Positions 42,754 to 51,126 of a DNA stretch of 64,000 bases are shown here, piece after piece (position 1 is the stretch's first letter; every line of letters starts with the position of its first letter). The notes beneath the pieces are model-generated. The model was given only the letters and a program-made list of their open reading frames with translations, was not told the origin of the DNA and searched no databases. The position numbers were made by a program, and so were the translations under genes. This DNA is from Desulfatitalea alkaliphila. Lineage in GTDB: Bacteria; Desulfobacterota; Desulfobacteria; Desulfobacterales; Desulfosarcinaceae. The stretch lies in NCBI RefSeq assembly GCF_022968795.1, contig NZ_JALJRB010000003.1, forward strand, positions 264,427-328,426. Reading direction: 5' to 3'.

Positions 42754-43272
42754 ATGGCCATCGAACAAGGCATCGTCATCCGACAGGGGGACCGCCCCAC
42801 CACCGTCTGGGTGCAAACCGTGCGCTCCAGCGCCTGTGAATCGTGTGCCTCACGGGACAGTTGTCGCACCGCCGAAACCGGCGAAAACCAGGAGGTCGAA
42901 GTGTTCAACACCGCCGGCGCACGCGTCGGTGACCGCATCCAGCTGATGATCCGAACAGGGTCCTTGCTTAAAGCCACCTTTCTGCTGTATATTTTCCCCA
43001 TCTTGGGCATGCTGGGCGGCGCGGTAGTCGCCCAAACGATCACCGATGGATTGCGGTTGTGCAATTCGTCGGTGGCCGCGGCCATCGGCGCTTTGGCGGG
43101 ATTGGTCGCAGCGCTCGCGTACGTGCGTATACGCGGCCAACGCCTTGGCAACGAATCGGCCTACCGGCCCCATATTGTTCGCATTCTCGGCCGTGCACCC
43201 CTCGATGCCCATGACGCCTCACCGACCGTTCATTGCCAGATCGGCAATGCCGGTCCATCACATGGGAAATGA
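42754..43272 (+). CDS. rseC: SoxR-reducing/RseC family membrane protein
   Basis: 172 residues. N-terminal soluble part with a Cys cluster (SSACESCASRDSC), then two transmembrane helices (~residues 69-92 and ~105-125), the usual RseC/MucC layout. In E. coli the family affects SoxR reduction and sigma-E signalling; in anaerobes it is often near Rnf genes. Here it follows the RnfB-like fusion by 75 bases, which supports a functional tie. AGGAATG lies before the ATG. Confidence 0.88.
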   Translation: MAIEQGIVIRQGDRPTTVWVQTVRSSACESCASRDSCRTAETGENQEVEVFNTAGARVGDRIQLMIRTGSLLKATFLLYIFPILGMLGGAVVAQTITDGLRLCNSSVAAAIGALAGLVAALAYVRIRGQRLGNESAYRPHIVRILGRAPLDAHDASPTVHCQIGNAGPSHGK

Positions 43273-43276
43273 TGGC

Positions 43277-43753
43277 ATGATCGAAAAAGTTTTCATCACC
43301 AGCAACAACACAGCCACGTTTGTGTGCCCCCAATGCGGCAACGTCACTACGGCCAACGTGGCCAAGTTCGCCGCCACCGACAAACGGATCACAGTCAAGG
43401 CCCGTTGCAGTTGCGGTCACCATTTCACCGTCTCCCTGGAGAAACGGCGTCAATATCGCAAATCCACCGACCTGCCCGGTAACTACTACCATCTGCGCGG
43501 CAACGGCGACGAAGACAAAGGCATCATGCGGGTGGTGGACATTTCCAGCACGGGTCTCAAACTCAAGCTCAACGTGGCACGGCCGTTCGACATCGGGGAC
43601 CGATTGCGGGTCGAATTTCACCTGGACGACAAACGGCGTACCTTCCTCGAGAAAAAGGTCATCGTGCGCAATGTCAAGCAGAACCTGGTCGGCACCGCCT
43701 TCGCCCCCGGTGAGGCGGAGGATCCAAGCCTGGGGTTCTACCTGATGTCCTGA
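43277..43753 (+). CDS. PilZ-domain protein with N-terminal zinc ribbon
   Basis: 158 residues from the ATG at 43277 (43262 is possible). Residues 14-50 form a zinc ribbon (CPQCG ... CSCG). From ~56 it is a PilZ domain with both cyclic di-GMP motifs: RRQYRK (RxxxR) and DISSTG (DxSxxG). It should therefore bind c-di-GMP. It follows the RseC gene with a 4-base gap and precedes a glycosyltransferase, suggesting control of envelope or surface polysaccharide. Confidence 0.88.
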   Translation: MIEKVFITSNNTATFVCPQCGNVTTANVAKFAATDKRITVKARCSCGHHFTVSLEKRRQYRKSTDLPGNYYHLRGNGDEDKGIMRVVDISSTGLKLKLNVARPFDIGDRLRVEFHLDDKRRTFLEKKVIVRNVKQNLVGTAFAPGEAEDPSLGFYLMS

Positions 43754-43779
43754 ACCGGCCGCCCACCGGACAATTGAGA

Positions 43780-45072
43780 ATGACCTTCTGCAAACAATGC
43801 GAACGCGATCACCATGTGGGGGTGATTTCCACCCGGTTGGCCGGCACAGACGGCGTATCGCTGGAGGCCGAAAAATGGGTACGCCACTTTGAATCGCACC
43901 AATTGCCCTGCTTCTATTTTGCAGGTGAACTGGATCGCGACCCCGGCCGCAGTTGGCAAGTCGATGAAGCCCACTTCCAGCACCCGGACATCAAGGCCAT
44001 CCACGGCGCATGCTTCGGCACCAATCAACGGTCACGGGAGATCACTCGCCGCATCCACAGCATCAAACGCCATCTGAAGGACCAGCTCTATCGCTTCATC
44101 GACCATTTCGCCATCGACGTGCTGGTGACGCAAAACTGCTTGACGATCCCCTTGAACCTTCCCCTGGGGATTGCCCTTGCCGAACTGATCGCCGAAACGG
44201 GCATCAAAACCATCGCCCATCACCACGACTTTCATTGGGAACGGCAACATTTCATGCGCAATGCGGTGGGGGAGTACCTCACCATGGCCTTCCCCCCCAA
44301 CCTGCCGTCCATTCAACATGTGGTGATCAACTCGGTGGCGGCCACCCAATTGAGCCTACGGACCGGCATTTCATCGGTCACCATCCCCAATGTGATGGAT
44401 TTCGAACATCCACCGGCCCCCCCGGACGATTATGCCGCCGATGTGCCGCAAGCCCTGGGACTCAATCGACATGAACTGTTGATCCTGCAGCCGACACGGG
44501 TTGTCAAACGCAAAGGCATCGAACACGCCATCGAGTTCGTGCGCCGCATGGGAACGAGTGCCAAGCTGGTCATCTCCCACGCTTCCGGGGATGAAGGTTT
44601 CGACTACGAACGCCGTGTCTGGGAGTATTCACGCATCATGGGGGTGGACACCCTCTTTGTCTCCGATATCATCAGCGACAAACGTGGCCGCACGCCGGAT
44701 GGGCGCAAGATTTACACCCTGGACGACATCTATCCCCATGCCGATCTGGTCACCTACCCTTCCAACTTCGAAGGTTTCGGCAATGCCTTCCTGGAGGCCG
44801 TCTATTACAACAAGCCCATTCTGGTGAACAACTACTCCATCTACGCCACCGATATCCGCCCCAAGGGTTTTTCCGTCATCGAAATCGACGGCTATGTCAA
44901 CCGGCCGGCGCTCCTGCTGGCCAAGAAAGTACTGCGCGAAGAAGCCTTCCGCGAAGAGATGACAATGCGTAACTATGCTTTAGGCAAACGTTATTTTTCT
45001 TACAAAGTACTGCGCGGCAAGCTGGACACACTGCTCGGCGACTGCCTGCCCTGCCGGTTCGCCAACGGCTGA
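43780..45072 (+). CDS. GT4-type glycosyltransferase
   Basis: 430 residues. Two-Rossmann GT-B fold: N-terminal GVISTRLAGTDGVSLEAEKWV, C-terminal ILQPTRVVKRKGIEHAIEFVRRM and the donor-binding YPSNFEGFGNAFLEAVYYNKPI (shown in parts: the acidic EGFGNAFLEA motif is diagnostic of GT4). No signal or membrane segment. Acceptor unknown; the N-terminal GTDGVSLEAEKW resembles mannosylglucosylglycerate-type synthases, so a compatible solute is one option. ATG at 43780, with TTG at 43774 possible. Confidence 0.85.
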   Translation: MTFCKQCERDHHVGVISTRLAGTDGVSLEAEKWVRHFESHQLPCFYFAGELDRDPGRSWQVDEAHFQHPDIKAIHGACFGTNQRSREITRRIHSIKRHLKDQLYRFIDHFAIDVLVTQNCLTIPLNLPLGIALAELIAETGIKTIAHHHDFHWERQHFMRNAVGEYLTMAFPPNLPSIQHVVINSVAATQLSLRTGISSVTIPNVMDFEHPPAPPDDYAADVPQALGLNRHELLILQPTRVVKRKGIEHAIEFVRRMGTSAKLVISHASGDEGFDYERRVWEYSRIMGVDTLFVSDIISDKRGRTPDGRKIYTLDDIYPHADLVTYPSNFEGFGNAFLEAVYYNKPILVNNYSIYATDIRPKGFSVIEIDGYVNRPALLLAKKVLREEAFREEMTMRNYALGKRYFSYKVLRGKLDTLLGDCLPCRFANG

Positions 45073-45093
45073 CCCCATGCCAAGGAGATGACC

Positions 45094-45738
45094 ATGGAAC
45101 CTTCCTTTCAAGAGTGGCTCTGGTCCCAAAAGGGACACCGCTGCGTGGACAAATTGCAGAAAAACGGTTTTGATGCCCACTGGGTGCCCGATCTGGAAGC
45201 CGCGCGGACCCTGATCCTGCCCTTGATCGCCGATTGCGCCAGTTTCGGTTTCGGCGGTTCGGAAACCGTGCGCCGCCTCGGCCTGGTGGAACAGCTCAAG
45301 GCCGAAGGCAAAACCGTTTTCGACCACTGGCAACAGGACCTTGCAGCCGAACAAAGCCTGGCCATTCGCCGATCCCAGCTGCATTGCGACTGCTTTTTCT
45401 GCAGCGCCAACGCCATCTCCCTCAGCGGGGAAATCGTCAACGTGGACGGCGTGGGCAACCGCACCAGTGCCATGGGATTCGGCCCCGGCAAGGTTGTCAT
45501 CGTCGCCGGCATGAACAAGGTGACCGCCGACCTGGACAGCGCCCTGCGCAGGGTGCGCGAAGAGGCCGGCCCCATGCGCGCCAAGAGCCTCAACATGCCC
45601 ACACCCTGCGCGGAAACCGGCATCTGCACCGACTGCCACGTTCCCCAACGCATCTGTCGGATCACCACCATATTGCACCGGCAACCGATGCTCACCCCAA
45701 CCACCGTCGTGTTGATCAACCAAGCACTGGGGTATTGA
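45094..45738 (+). CDS. LUD-domain (LutC/YkgG-like) protein
   Basis: 214 residues. The LUD fold is indicated by FGFGGSETVRRLGL, the SANAISLSGEIVNVDGVGNR motif and GPGKVVIVAGMNKVTADLDSA. The C-terminal half carries several cysteines (CDCFFC; CAETGICTDCHVPQRIC), more than most LutC proteins, so it may bind a metal or cluster. AAGGAG abuts the ATG at 45088 and sits 6 bases before 45094, which decides the latter. No lactate-utilisation partners (LutA/B) are adjacent, so the substrate is unknown. Confidence 0.87.
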   Translation: MEPSFQEWLWSQKGHRCVDKLQKNGFDAHWVPDLEAARTLILPLIADCASFGFGGSETVRRLGLVEQLKAEGKTVFDHWQQDLAAEQSLAIRRSQLHCDCFFCSANAISLSGEIVNVDGVGNRTSAMGFGPGKVVIVAGMNKVTADLDSALRRVREEAGPMRAKSLNMPTPCAETGICTDCHVPQRICRITTILHRQPMLTPTTVVLINQALGY

Positions 45739-45777
45739 TCCCGGTGCCACGGCCAATCACCAGGAGTTTGCCAACCC

Positions 45778-46761
45778 ATGCCTTCTCATCCCAAATTGTA
45801 CGCTCCCGCTGCCCTCTTTGCCCTGCTCCTGTTGTTGCACGGCTTCTTTCCGGCCACCGCGGCGTTGGCCCAATCCGATAGCGCCGCACCCCTGGCAAAG
45901 GTCAATGAAGCGGTCGTCACGGAGCAAATGTTGACGCAGGAACTCCATCTGCTGCAACTGGAAATGGCTCAGCGCCAAGCATCATTGGGCACCGGCGCCC
46001 TCCGTGAACTGCGACGCACCGTGCTCCAAGACTTAATCGACCGGGAGTTGCTCCGACAAGAAGCACAAGCCCGCAACATCGTAGTTCGACAACAGTGGGT
46101 ACAAGACGCATTGATGGAACTGCAGCAACGCATGGGCGGGCAGCAATCCTTTGCGAGTGCACTGGCGGCGGCCGATATCACCCGCCGCCAAATGACGGAA
46201 CGGCTGCAACAAGCGGTGGCCGTGCGACTACTGCTGCAACAGGAACCCCTGAAGGGGGTCCGGGTGAGTGAAACCGAAATACGCGCCTACTATGACGACC
46301 ACCAGGAGCGGTTCGGCGGTGCCGACACCTACCGTCTGCGGCATCTGATGGTGGCCCTTTCCGGTACGGCGGATGATGCGCGCGATGCGGCCGCGTTGCA
46401 GCATATCGAACAGTTGGCGGCGCGGATCGACAGCGGCACACCGCTGGCCGTCCTGGCGCTCGACCATTCCGACTGCCCCAGCCGTGGGCGAGGCGGTGAT
46501 CTGGGGTATCTGACAGCCGATCAAATGCCCACCGCCTTTGCCCGCGCCATTGCCGATTTGCCGCCGGGACAGATCAGCGCACCGCTGCGCACCGACGAGG
46601 GATACCACCTCATCGAGTTGATCGACCGCCGCGTCGCCAGGCCCATCCCTTACCATCAGGTGCGGGCCAAAATAGAGCGGACGCTGCGGATAAAAAAAGA
46701 GCACGACGCCGTACAAGCCTACCTTACGCGCATCAAACAACAAGCCGAGGTGCTCCAATAG
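45778..46761 (+). CDS. Periplasmic peptidylprolyl isomerase (SurA/parvulin type)
   Basis: 327 residues with a signal peptide (ALFALLLLLHGFFPATAALAQ). A SurA-like chaperone N-domain (VNEAVVTEQMLTQELHLLQ, LQDLIDRELLRQEA) is followed by one parvulin domain at ~175-285 (YRLRHLMVALSG, DHSDCPSRGRGGDLGYLTAD, FARAIADLPPGQISAPLRTD, GYHLIELIDRR). It assists outer-membrane protein folding. AGGAG lies 14 bases before the ATG. Last gene before the third hexamer repeat. Confidence 0.92.
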   Translation: MPSHPKLYAPAALFALLLLLHGFFPATAALAQSDSAAPLAKVNEAVVTEQMLTQELHLLQLEMAQRQASLGTGALRELRRTVLQDLIDRELLRQEAQARNIVVRQQWVQDALMELQQRMGGQQSFASALAAADITRRQMTERLQQAVAVRLLLQQEPLKGVRVSETEIRAYYDDHQERFGGADTYRLRHLMVALSGTADDARDAAALQHIEQLAARIDSGTPLAVLALDHSDCPSRGRGGDLGYLTADQMPTAFARAIADLPPGQISAPLRTDEGYHLIELIDRRVARPIPYHQVRAKIERTLRIKKEHDAVQAYLTRIKQQAEVLQ

Positions 46762-46788
46762 CAAGTACTTCCTGCTCACACCTCTTAT

Positions 46789-46831
46789 GGAAATCGAAAT
46801 AAAAATCGGGATCGGGATCGAAATCGAAACC
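46789..46831. repeat. RRATCG hexamer repeat, copy 3
   Basis: About seven units (GAAATCG, AAAATCG, GGATCG, GGATCG, AAATCG) between the isomerase gene and the cold-shock gene promoter. Same family as 2481-2524. Confidence 0.8.
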
Positions 46832-46864
46832 TGTTACGCCGTGTCAACAAGCCATTATTTTTAC

Positions 46865-46894
46865 TTGACCTGTTCGCGCACCTTCGCTTATGCT
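46865..46894 (+). promoter_or_regulatory. Probable promoter of the cold-shock gene
   Basis: TTGACC (46865-46870), 18-base spacer, TATGCT (46889-46894). It would leave a leader of about 125 bases, as is common for csp genes. Confidence 0.6.
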
Positions 46895-47026
46895 GTTTTG
46901 TAGTCCAAAATTACGGGGATCGTTTTGTTTTGTTTAGAAAAAAACACAGCTGTTACATTTTGCATGCCATCGGGTGGAAGCATCGTCAACGCGAAAACGA
47001 ACGTATCAGGACAGGAGGACAGCGCT

Positions 47027-47227
47027 TTGGCAAATGGTACCGTAAAATGGTTCAATAACAAGAAGGGGTACGGCTTCATCAACGAAGAGAACGGTCGCGA
47101 CATCTTTGTCCATTTCTCATCCATCCAGATGGATGGATACAAAACCTTGAACGAAGGAGAACCGGTGGATTTTGAAGTGGAAGAAAGCGACCGGGGTCCC
47201 GAAGCCAAGAACGTCCGTCGCGGATAG
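47027..47227 (+). CDS. cspA: Cold-shock domain protein
   Basis: 66 residues. OB-fold RNA chaperone with both RNA-binding motifs: KGYGFI and DIFVHF, within the sequence starting [21 protein letters not shown] at 47013 sits 8 bases before a TTG codon at 47027, which is the correct start for this family; the open frame upstream is a leader. The long leader may carry cold-responsive folding. Confidence 0.95.
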   Translation: MANGTVKWFNNKKGYGFINEENGRDIFVHFSSIQMDGYKTLNEGEPVDFEVEESDRGPEAKNVRRG

Positions 47228-47411
47228 GGCGCGCACAGGGGCATCACGACCCACAGCGGCCGGATGCCTTTTCCCGCCGTCCACCCGGCACCTTCAAGCC
47301 GCGGCCCCAAGCCGGGATGGGCCGCCCGGGCAACGCCATCCAGCGAACGGGCGTGCACATCGCACCGCCGCCCAGCGTAGATTCCGGATAGCATTACGAG
47401 GGGCAAGGCGG

Positions 47412-48770
47412 CTATGAAATGATTTGCGTCGAGACCGCCCCTCGGGCGATCGGCAGGCAGATGCATACACGGGTGCCCTGGCCGCACGCCGAATCCATCT
47501 CCATCCATCCCCCATGGTGCTTGACCACCCCCTGGGCGGCCGCCATTCCCAATCCGCGCCCCACCGCCTTGGTACTGAAAAAAGGCTCGCAAACGCGCTG
47601 CAAGGTCTCCGCATCCATACCGACACCGTTGTCCTTGACCTGGATGCAAACCATCTCGCAGCCATCGGTGTTGCGCCGCTGCACCTTCTCCTTCGATGTC
47701 GCCCGCCACCCAATGACTTCAATTTCACCGCTGCCTTCCAGCGCTTCATCGGCATTGCCGACCACGGCCAGCAGCACCATCTGCATCTGGGTGACATCAA
47801 CACGCACCAGCAGTTTTTCATCCTCCGGCAGCTCGATCCGCAAGCGAGTGGTCGGCTTGAGGATGCGGCGAATGGCGGAAGCAACGTCCTGAATCAGCTT
47901 GCGCACCGGCACCACCGACGGCTGGGCCATGCCGCCCTGGGCATAGGCCAGCATCTGGTTGGTCAGCCCGCTCATGCGCTGGGCGATGGGCCGCAGTCGC
48001 TCGATGTGCTTCATCAATTCCGGCACCTGGCCACCGACCATCTCCAGCAGATCCAGGTTTCCTATCAATCCGGTCAAGGCATTGTTGTATTGATGGGCGA
48101 TGCCGCCGGCCAGTACGGCGATGGCTTCCGCTTTCTGACGCTGCATCAACTGCTTTTCATAGCCGATGACGGTGGCGGTTTTCTCTTCGACCATTCTTTC
48201 CAATCGCAGTTTCTCGTCCCCCAGCATGCCGTAAAGTTCCAGGCTCTCAAGCGCGTTGGCCGCATTGCGTAACACAATGGAAAGAATTTCCAGGGACGCC
48301 TCGGGCAGGTGGCGCAAATCGACAGGAAAGATGCCCACCAGCAGGCCGCGAATTCGGTTGTAGGTGGCCAGCACATGCAGCAGGATCTGACGGCTGCCGT
48401 CCCGGGAGTAGATGGTGATGCCCCGCCGCTCCCGCAGCGCCCAGGCGACAAACCCGTTATCGATGAGGAATTCCATTTCGTCGGCCACCACCGCCTTGTG
48501 GTGCTTGGGCCAACCTGCAACATATTGCAGGTCGGAAGTATGCTCGTCCACCAGATAGATGGCGGCGGCTTCGAAGCGCACCAGGGACCGAACGCGCTTG
48601 ATGGTTTTGCCCAGCACATTGGCCGGTGTGCAGCGGGTGTCGATCTCCTTTTGGTAATCGCCGCAGGAGAGCGCCATTTCAATGGCATTGCGGATGAAGC
48701 GCCGACTCACCTCATGCCCTTCGCCCACATGGGCGGACTCTTGTTCACTGAAAGCAATCCGGTCCGGCAT
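47412..48770 (-). CDS. GAF-domain sensor histidine kinase
   Basis: 452 residues, soluble. Residues ~40-200 look like a GAF domain (AAAIYLVDEHTSDLQYVAGW ... ITIYSRDG), then a coiled linker. Phospho-acceptor His in AVLAGGIAHQYNNAL, and the ATPase domain has N (VVGNADEAL), DNGVGMDAE and GRGLGMAAAQGVVKHHGG. The start at 48770 follows GGGGAACC. Downstream of HDOD and receiver-type genes in the same direction, with 14 bases to the HDOD gene. Confidence 0.92.
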   Translation of the reverse strand: MPDRIAFSEQESAHVGEGHEVSRRFIRNAIEMALSCGDYQKEIDTRCTPANVLGKTIKRVRSLVRFEAAAIYLVDEHTSDLQYVAGWPKHHKAVVADEMEFLIDNGFVAWALRERRGITIYSRDGSRQILLHVLATYNRIRGLLVGIFPVDLRHLPEASLEILSIVLRNAANALESLELYGMLGDEKLRLERMVEEKTATVIGYEKQLMQRQKAEAIAVLAGGIAHQYNNALTGLIGNLDLLEMVGGQVPELMKHIERLRPIAQRMSGLTNQMLAYAQGGMAQPSVVPVRKLIQDVASAIRRILKPTTRLRIELPEDEKLLVRVDVTQMQMVLLAVVGNADEALEGSGEIEVIGWRATSKEKVQRRNTDGCEMVCIQVKDNGVGMDAETLQRVCEPFFSTKAVGRGLGMAAAQGVVKHHGGWMEMDSACGQGTRVCICLPIARGAVSTQIIS

Positions 48771-48784
48771 GGTTTCGGTTCCCC

Positions 48785-50005
48785 TCACACAATGGCGATG
48801 TCCAGCGCCCGCATTTGATGCAGGGCTTGCCGGATCACCAGATTCACGTTGGGTGCCGGTACGTTTAGCTTGCCCCAGGCCGTTTCGTCGAAGACGGGAA
48901 TGGCGCGCTCGCCGCTGGTACCGAACCCCAACCCGTTGGCGATCAAATCGGCCATCTGCACGATGGCCGCCTTGGTGACGTCCCGGGCCGTCGACGGCTT
49001 GTGGTGGCAGGTGATGGTATTGGTCAAAACCGCCGGAATCTGCCAATGTTGCAGTAGTTGTTGGGCCAGCTGGGTGTGATTCATCCCCAGGAGCGCCTTT
49101 TCGCTCTGGTAAACCGAACCGTCCGTGGCGGTGGCGTGGCCCCGGGCAACGGCCATGGCCGCGGGGTAATATTTGTACAACACCAGCTTGCCGATATCGT
49201 GCAACAGGCCCGCCACCGAGACCTGTTCCGTTTCGGCCAGGTTTATTTGCGCGGCGATCATGCGGGCGATGAGACCACACGCCAAGCTGTGACGGATGAA
49301 GGCGTGCATGTCGATGATGTCGGCAGGGATGTCTTTGAACGCGCGCATCACGCAAATGCCCAATGCCAGGTTGCTGATCTCCTTGGTGCCGATGATGGTG
49401 ACCGCCCGGGTGATGCGGTCGATACGGGAAGGAAAACCGTAGTAGGCTGAATTGACGATCCGCAGCAACAGCGCCGCCAGGGTGGGACTCTTGTGCACCA
49501 CCCTGGCAACATCGTTGGATGTGGCGAAAGGATCCGCGATCACACCGTTCAACTCGCTGATGATGGTCGGGGCATCGGGCAGTTTCAACCGGCGGTCGGC
49601 GATGCGCCGGCGAATTGCCGCAACGTCGATGTCCGTCTCAATCCCTTCCCCGACCGCGAACCCGCCAGCAGCCGGACGCGCAGCGCCATCTTTACATCGC
49701 TGGGCCACGGACGCCTCATACACGATGCGGAGGGCCTTGTGGTCGGCATTCACGAACTTGAACAGTGCGTCGACCGTTTGACGCGCATCGGCTAGGCGGC
49801 CGGGATCGTTCCAATCCGGCGCGTCGATGGCCTCCTTCGACGCACCCACCACATTCACCGTGCACACGCCCCAGATCTTCAAGATGCGCAGATGCTTCTC
49901 GTTGATCGTCTGCCCCCGGGAAAGCAGCAGACGGCTGTGAATGTCCCGCACATCCTCACTGAGCACCATTCCCTGGCGCAAATCGTCTACGGCAACACAT
50001 CCCAT
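48785..50005 (-). CDS. HDOD-domain signalling protein
   Basis: 406 residues. Short N-terminal region (LRQGMVLSEDVRDIHSRLLL) resembling the DUF3391-type extension of HD-GYP proteins; HDOD domain at ~135-330 (LPDAPTIISELNGVIADP, KSPTLAALLLRIVNSAYYG, ITRAVTIIGTKEISNLAL, GLLHDIGKLVLYK). The intact HD in LLHDIGK is common in HDOD proteins without phosphodiesterase activity. GAGGGGG lies before the ATG. Part of the one-directional signalling block. Confidence 0.92.
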   Translation of the reverse strand: MGCVAVDDLRQGMVLSEDVRDIHSRLLLSRGQTINEKHLRILKIWGVCTVNVVGASKEAIDAPDWNDPGRLADARQTVDALFKFVNADHKALRIVYEASVAQRCKDGAARPAAGGFAVGEGIETDIDVAAIRRRIADRRLKLPDAPTIISELNGVIADPFATSNDVARVVHKSPTLAALLLRIVNSAYYGFPSRIDRITRAVTIIGTKEISNLALGICVMRAFKDIPADIIDMHAFIRHSLACGLIARMIAAQINLAETEQVSVAGLLHDIGKLVLYKYYPAAMAVARGHATATDGSVYQSEKALLGMNHTQLAQQLLQHWQIPAVLTNTITCHHKPSTARDVTKAAIVQMADLIANGLGFGTSGERAIPVFDETAWGKLNVPAPNVNLVIRQALHQMRALDIAIV

Positions 50006-50133
50006 GCCATGGCCCCCTCAACCAACAGATCGGCATCCCGCACAACGGGCACGGTGATGCCCGGTACGCTGCCGAATACATTATTGGCTTCAGAGGGTGA
50101 AAACTTTAGATGGAATTACGGCCTCGCGCAGCA

Positions 50134-51126
50134 TCAGGTGCCGGCCACCTCGTGAATAACAGTGCGCAAGACGGCCATCTGGTTGATGCTGGTGGCTTGG
50201 AACTTGACCCCGATCCCTGCGGGATCCCTGCGGACGATGAAGCCTCCGATGCGACACCCCTTGTTCAGGCTTTGACTGAAAAAAGCGATGTGCACTTCAT
50301 GTCCCACGGTAAAAGGGCCCTTGGTCTCCAAAAAGACACCGCTGAGACTGATATTGGTGATCACACCCTGGTGAGACCAATCGCTGTAAACAAACTCCAC
50401 CGGTAATGCGCAGGCAAAACGCTTGTAGCGCCGCCGCTCGTCGAGCTTGGGCACCTGCTCGTCCTTGATCCGGCCGCTTTCCAGCAAAAGGCTCATCAAA
50501 GGTGAATGGATGGCCTTTTCCCGGCACGGGGTCTGGTAATCAATGGTCAGCAGGGGGTTATCCATGGCGAAAACGGCAAAGGCAGCCTCTTTGCCATTCA
50601 GTGTGTCCAGTTGCGCATCGATCATCTCGCCCGACACAAAATAGAGATGGCCGCAGCGTCCGCCGGACAACACCTTGACGGTGCAAGTTTTACCGTCCAG
50701 TTCGATCATTTGCAGAAAGGCTTCAATGCTGATGCCCCGCACCTGGCCGCCGGTGTCGTACCCGAACTCCGACAGCAGCCGTTCCAGTAGCAACCCGATA
50801 TCCACCGGCACCTCGAATTGCATCTTGTACTCGAAGGCTTTGAGCAAGCCGGCGACATGGGACTTGCGGTCGGCCATGGCCAGCAGACGGGTATCCGCGC
50901 ATTGGCGCAAGCGAACGTCCAACAGATCGACCTCTTTGGGTGTCACCTGCCGTCCGGCAAGCACCAAGTCGACCTTGATGCGTTCCATCAGGTCAATGGC
51001 CTCCACCACCGAAGCCGCGGTCAGCACCTTGAAAAAATCCCCCGGGCCGTTGAGCAGCCGAATCACGTTTTCCCGCACATGGGGCTTTTCTTCGATGTAC
51101 AAAATTGTTTTCACGGCGTAGGTCAC
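50134..51126 (-). CDS. Receiver-like / DUF4388 / PilZ protein
   Basis: 330 residues. N-terminal receiver-like fold (KTILYIEEKPHVRENVIRLL) with no clear phospho-Asp (VDLVLAGRQV), then DUF4388 (IEAFLQMIELDGKTCTVKVL ... GHLYFVSGEMIDAQ) and a C-terminal PilZ domain with ERRRYKRF (RxxxR) and NISLSG (NxSxxG), so it likely binds c-di-GMP. GTG start overlaps the hybrid kinase stop (GTGA); GTG at 51114 is an alternative. A possible non-phosphorylated output for that kinase. Confidence 0.85.
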   Translation of the reverse strand: MTYAVKTILYIEEKPHVRENVIRLLNGPGDFFKVLTAASVVEAIDLMERIKVDLVLAGRQVTPKEVDLLDVRLRQCADTRLLAMADRKSHVAGLLKAFEYKMQFEVPVDIGLLLERLLSEFGYDTGGQVRGISIEAFLQMIELDGKTCTVKVLSGGRCGHLYFVSGEMIDAQLDTLNGKEAAFAVFAMDNPLLTIDYQTPCREKAIHSPLMSLLLESGRIKDEQVPKLDERRRYKRFACALPVEFVYSDWSHQGVITNISLSGVFLETKGPFTVGHEVHIAFFSQSLNKGCRIGGFIVRRDPAGIGVKFQATSINQMAVLRTVIHEVAGT

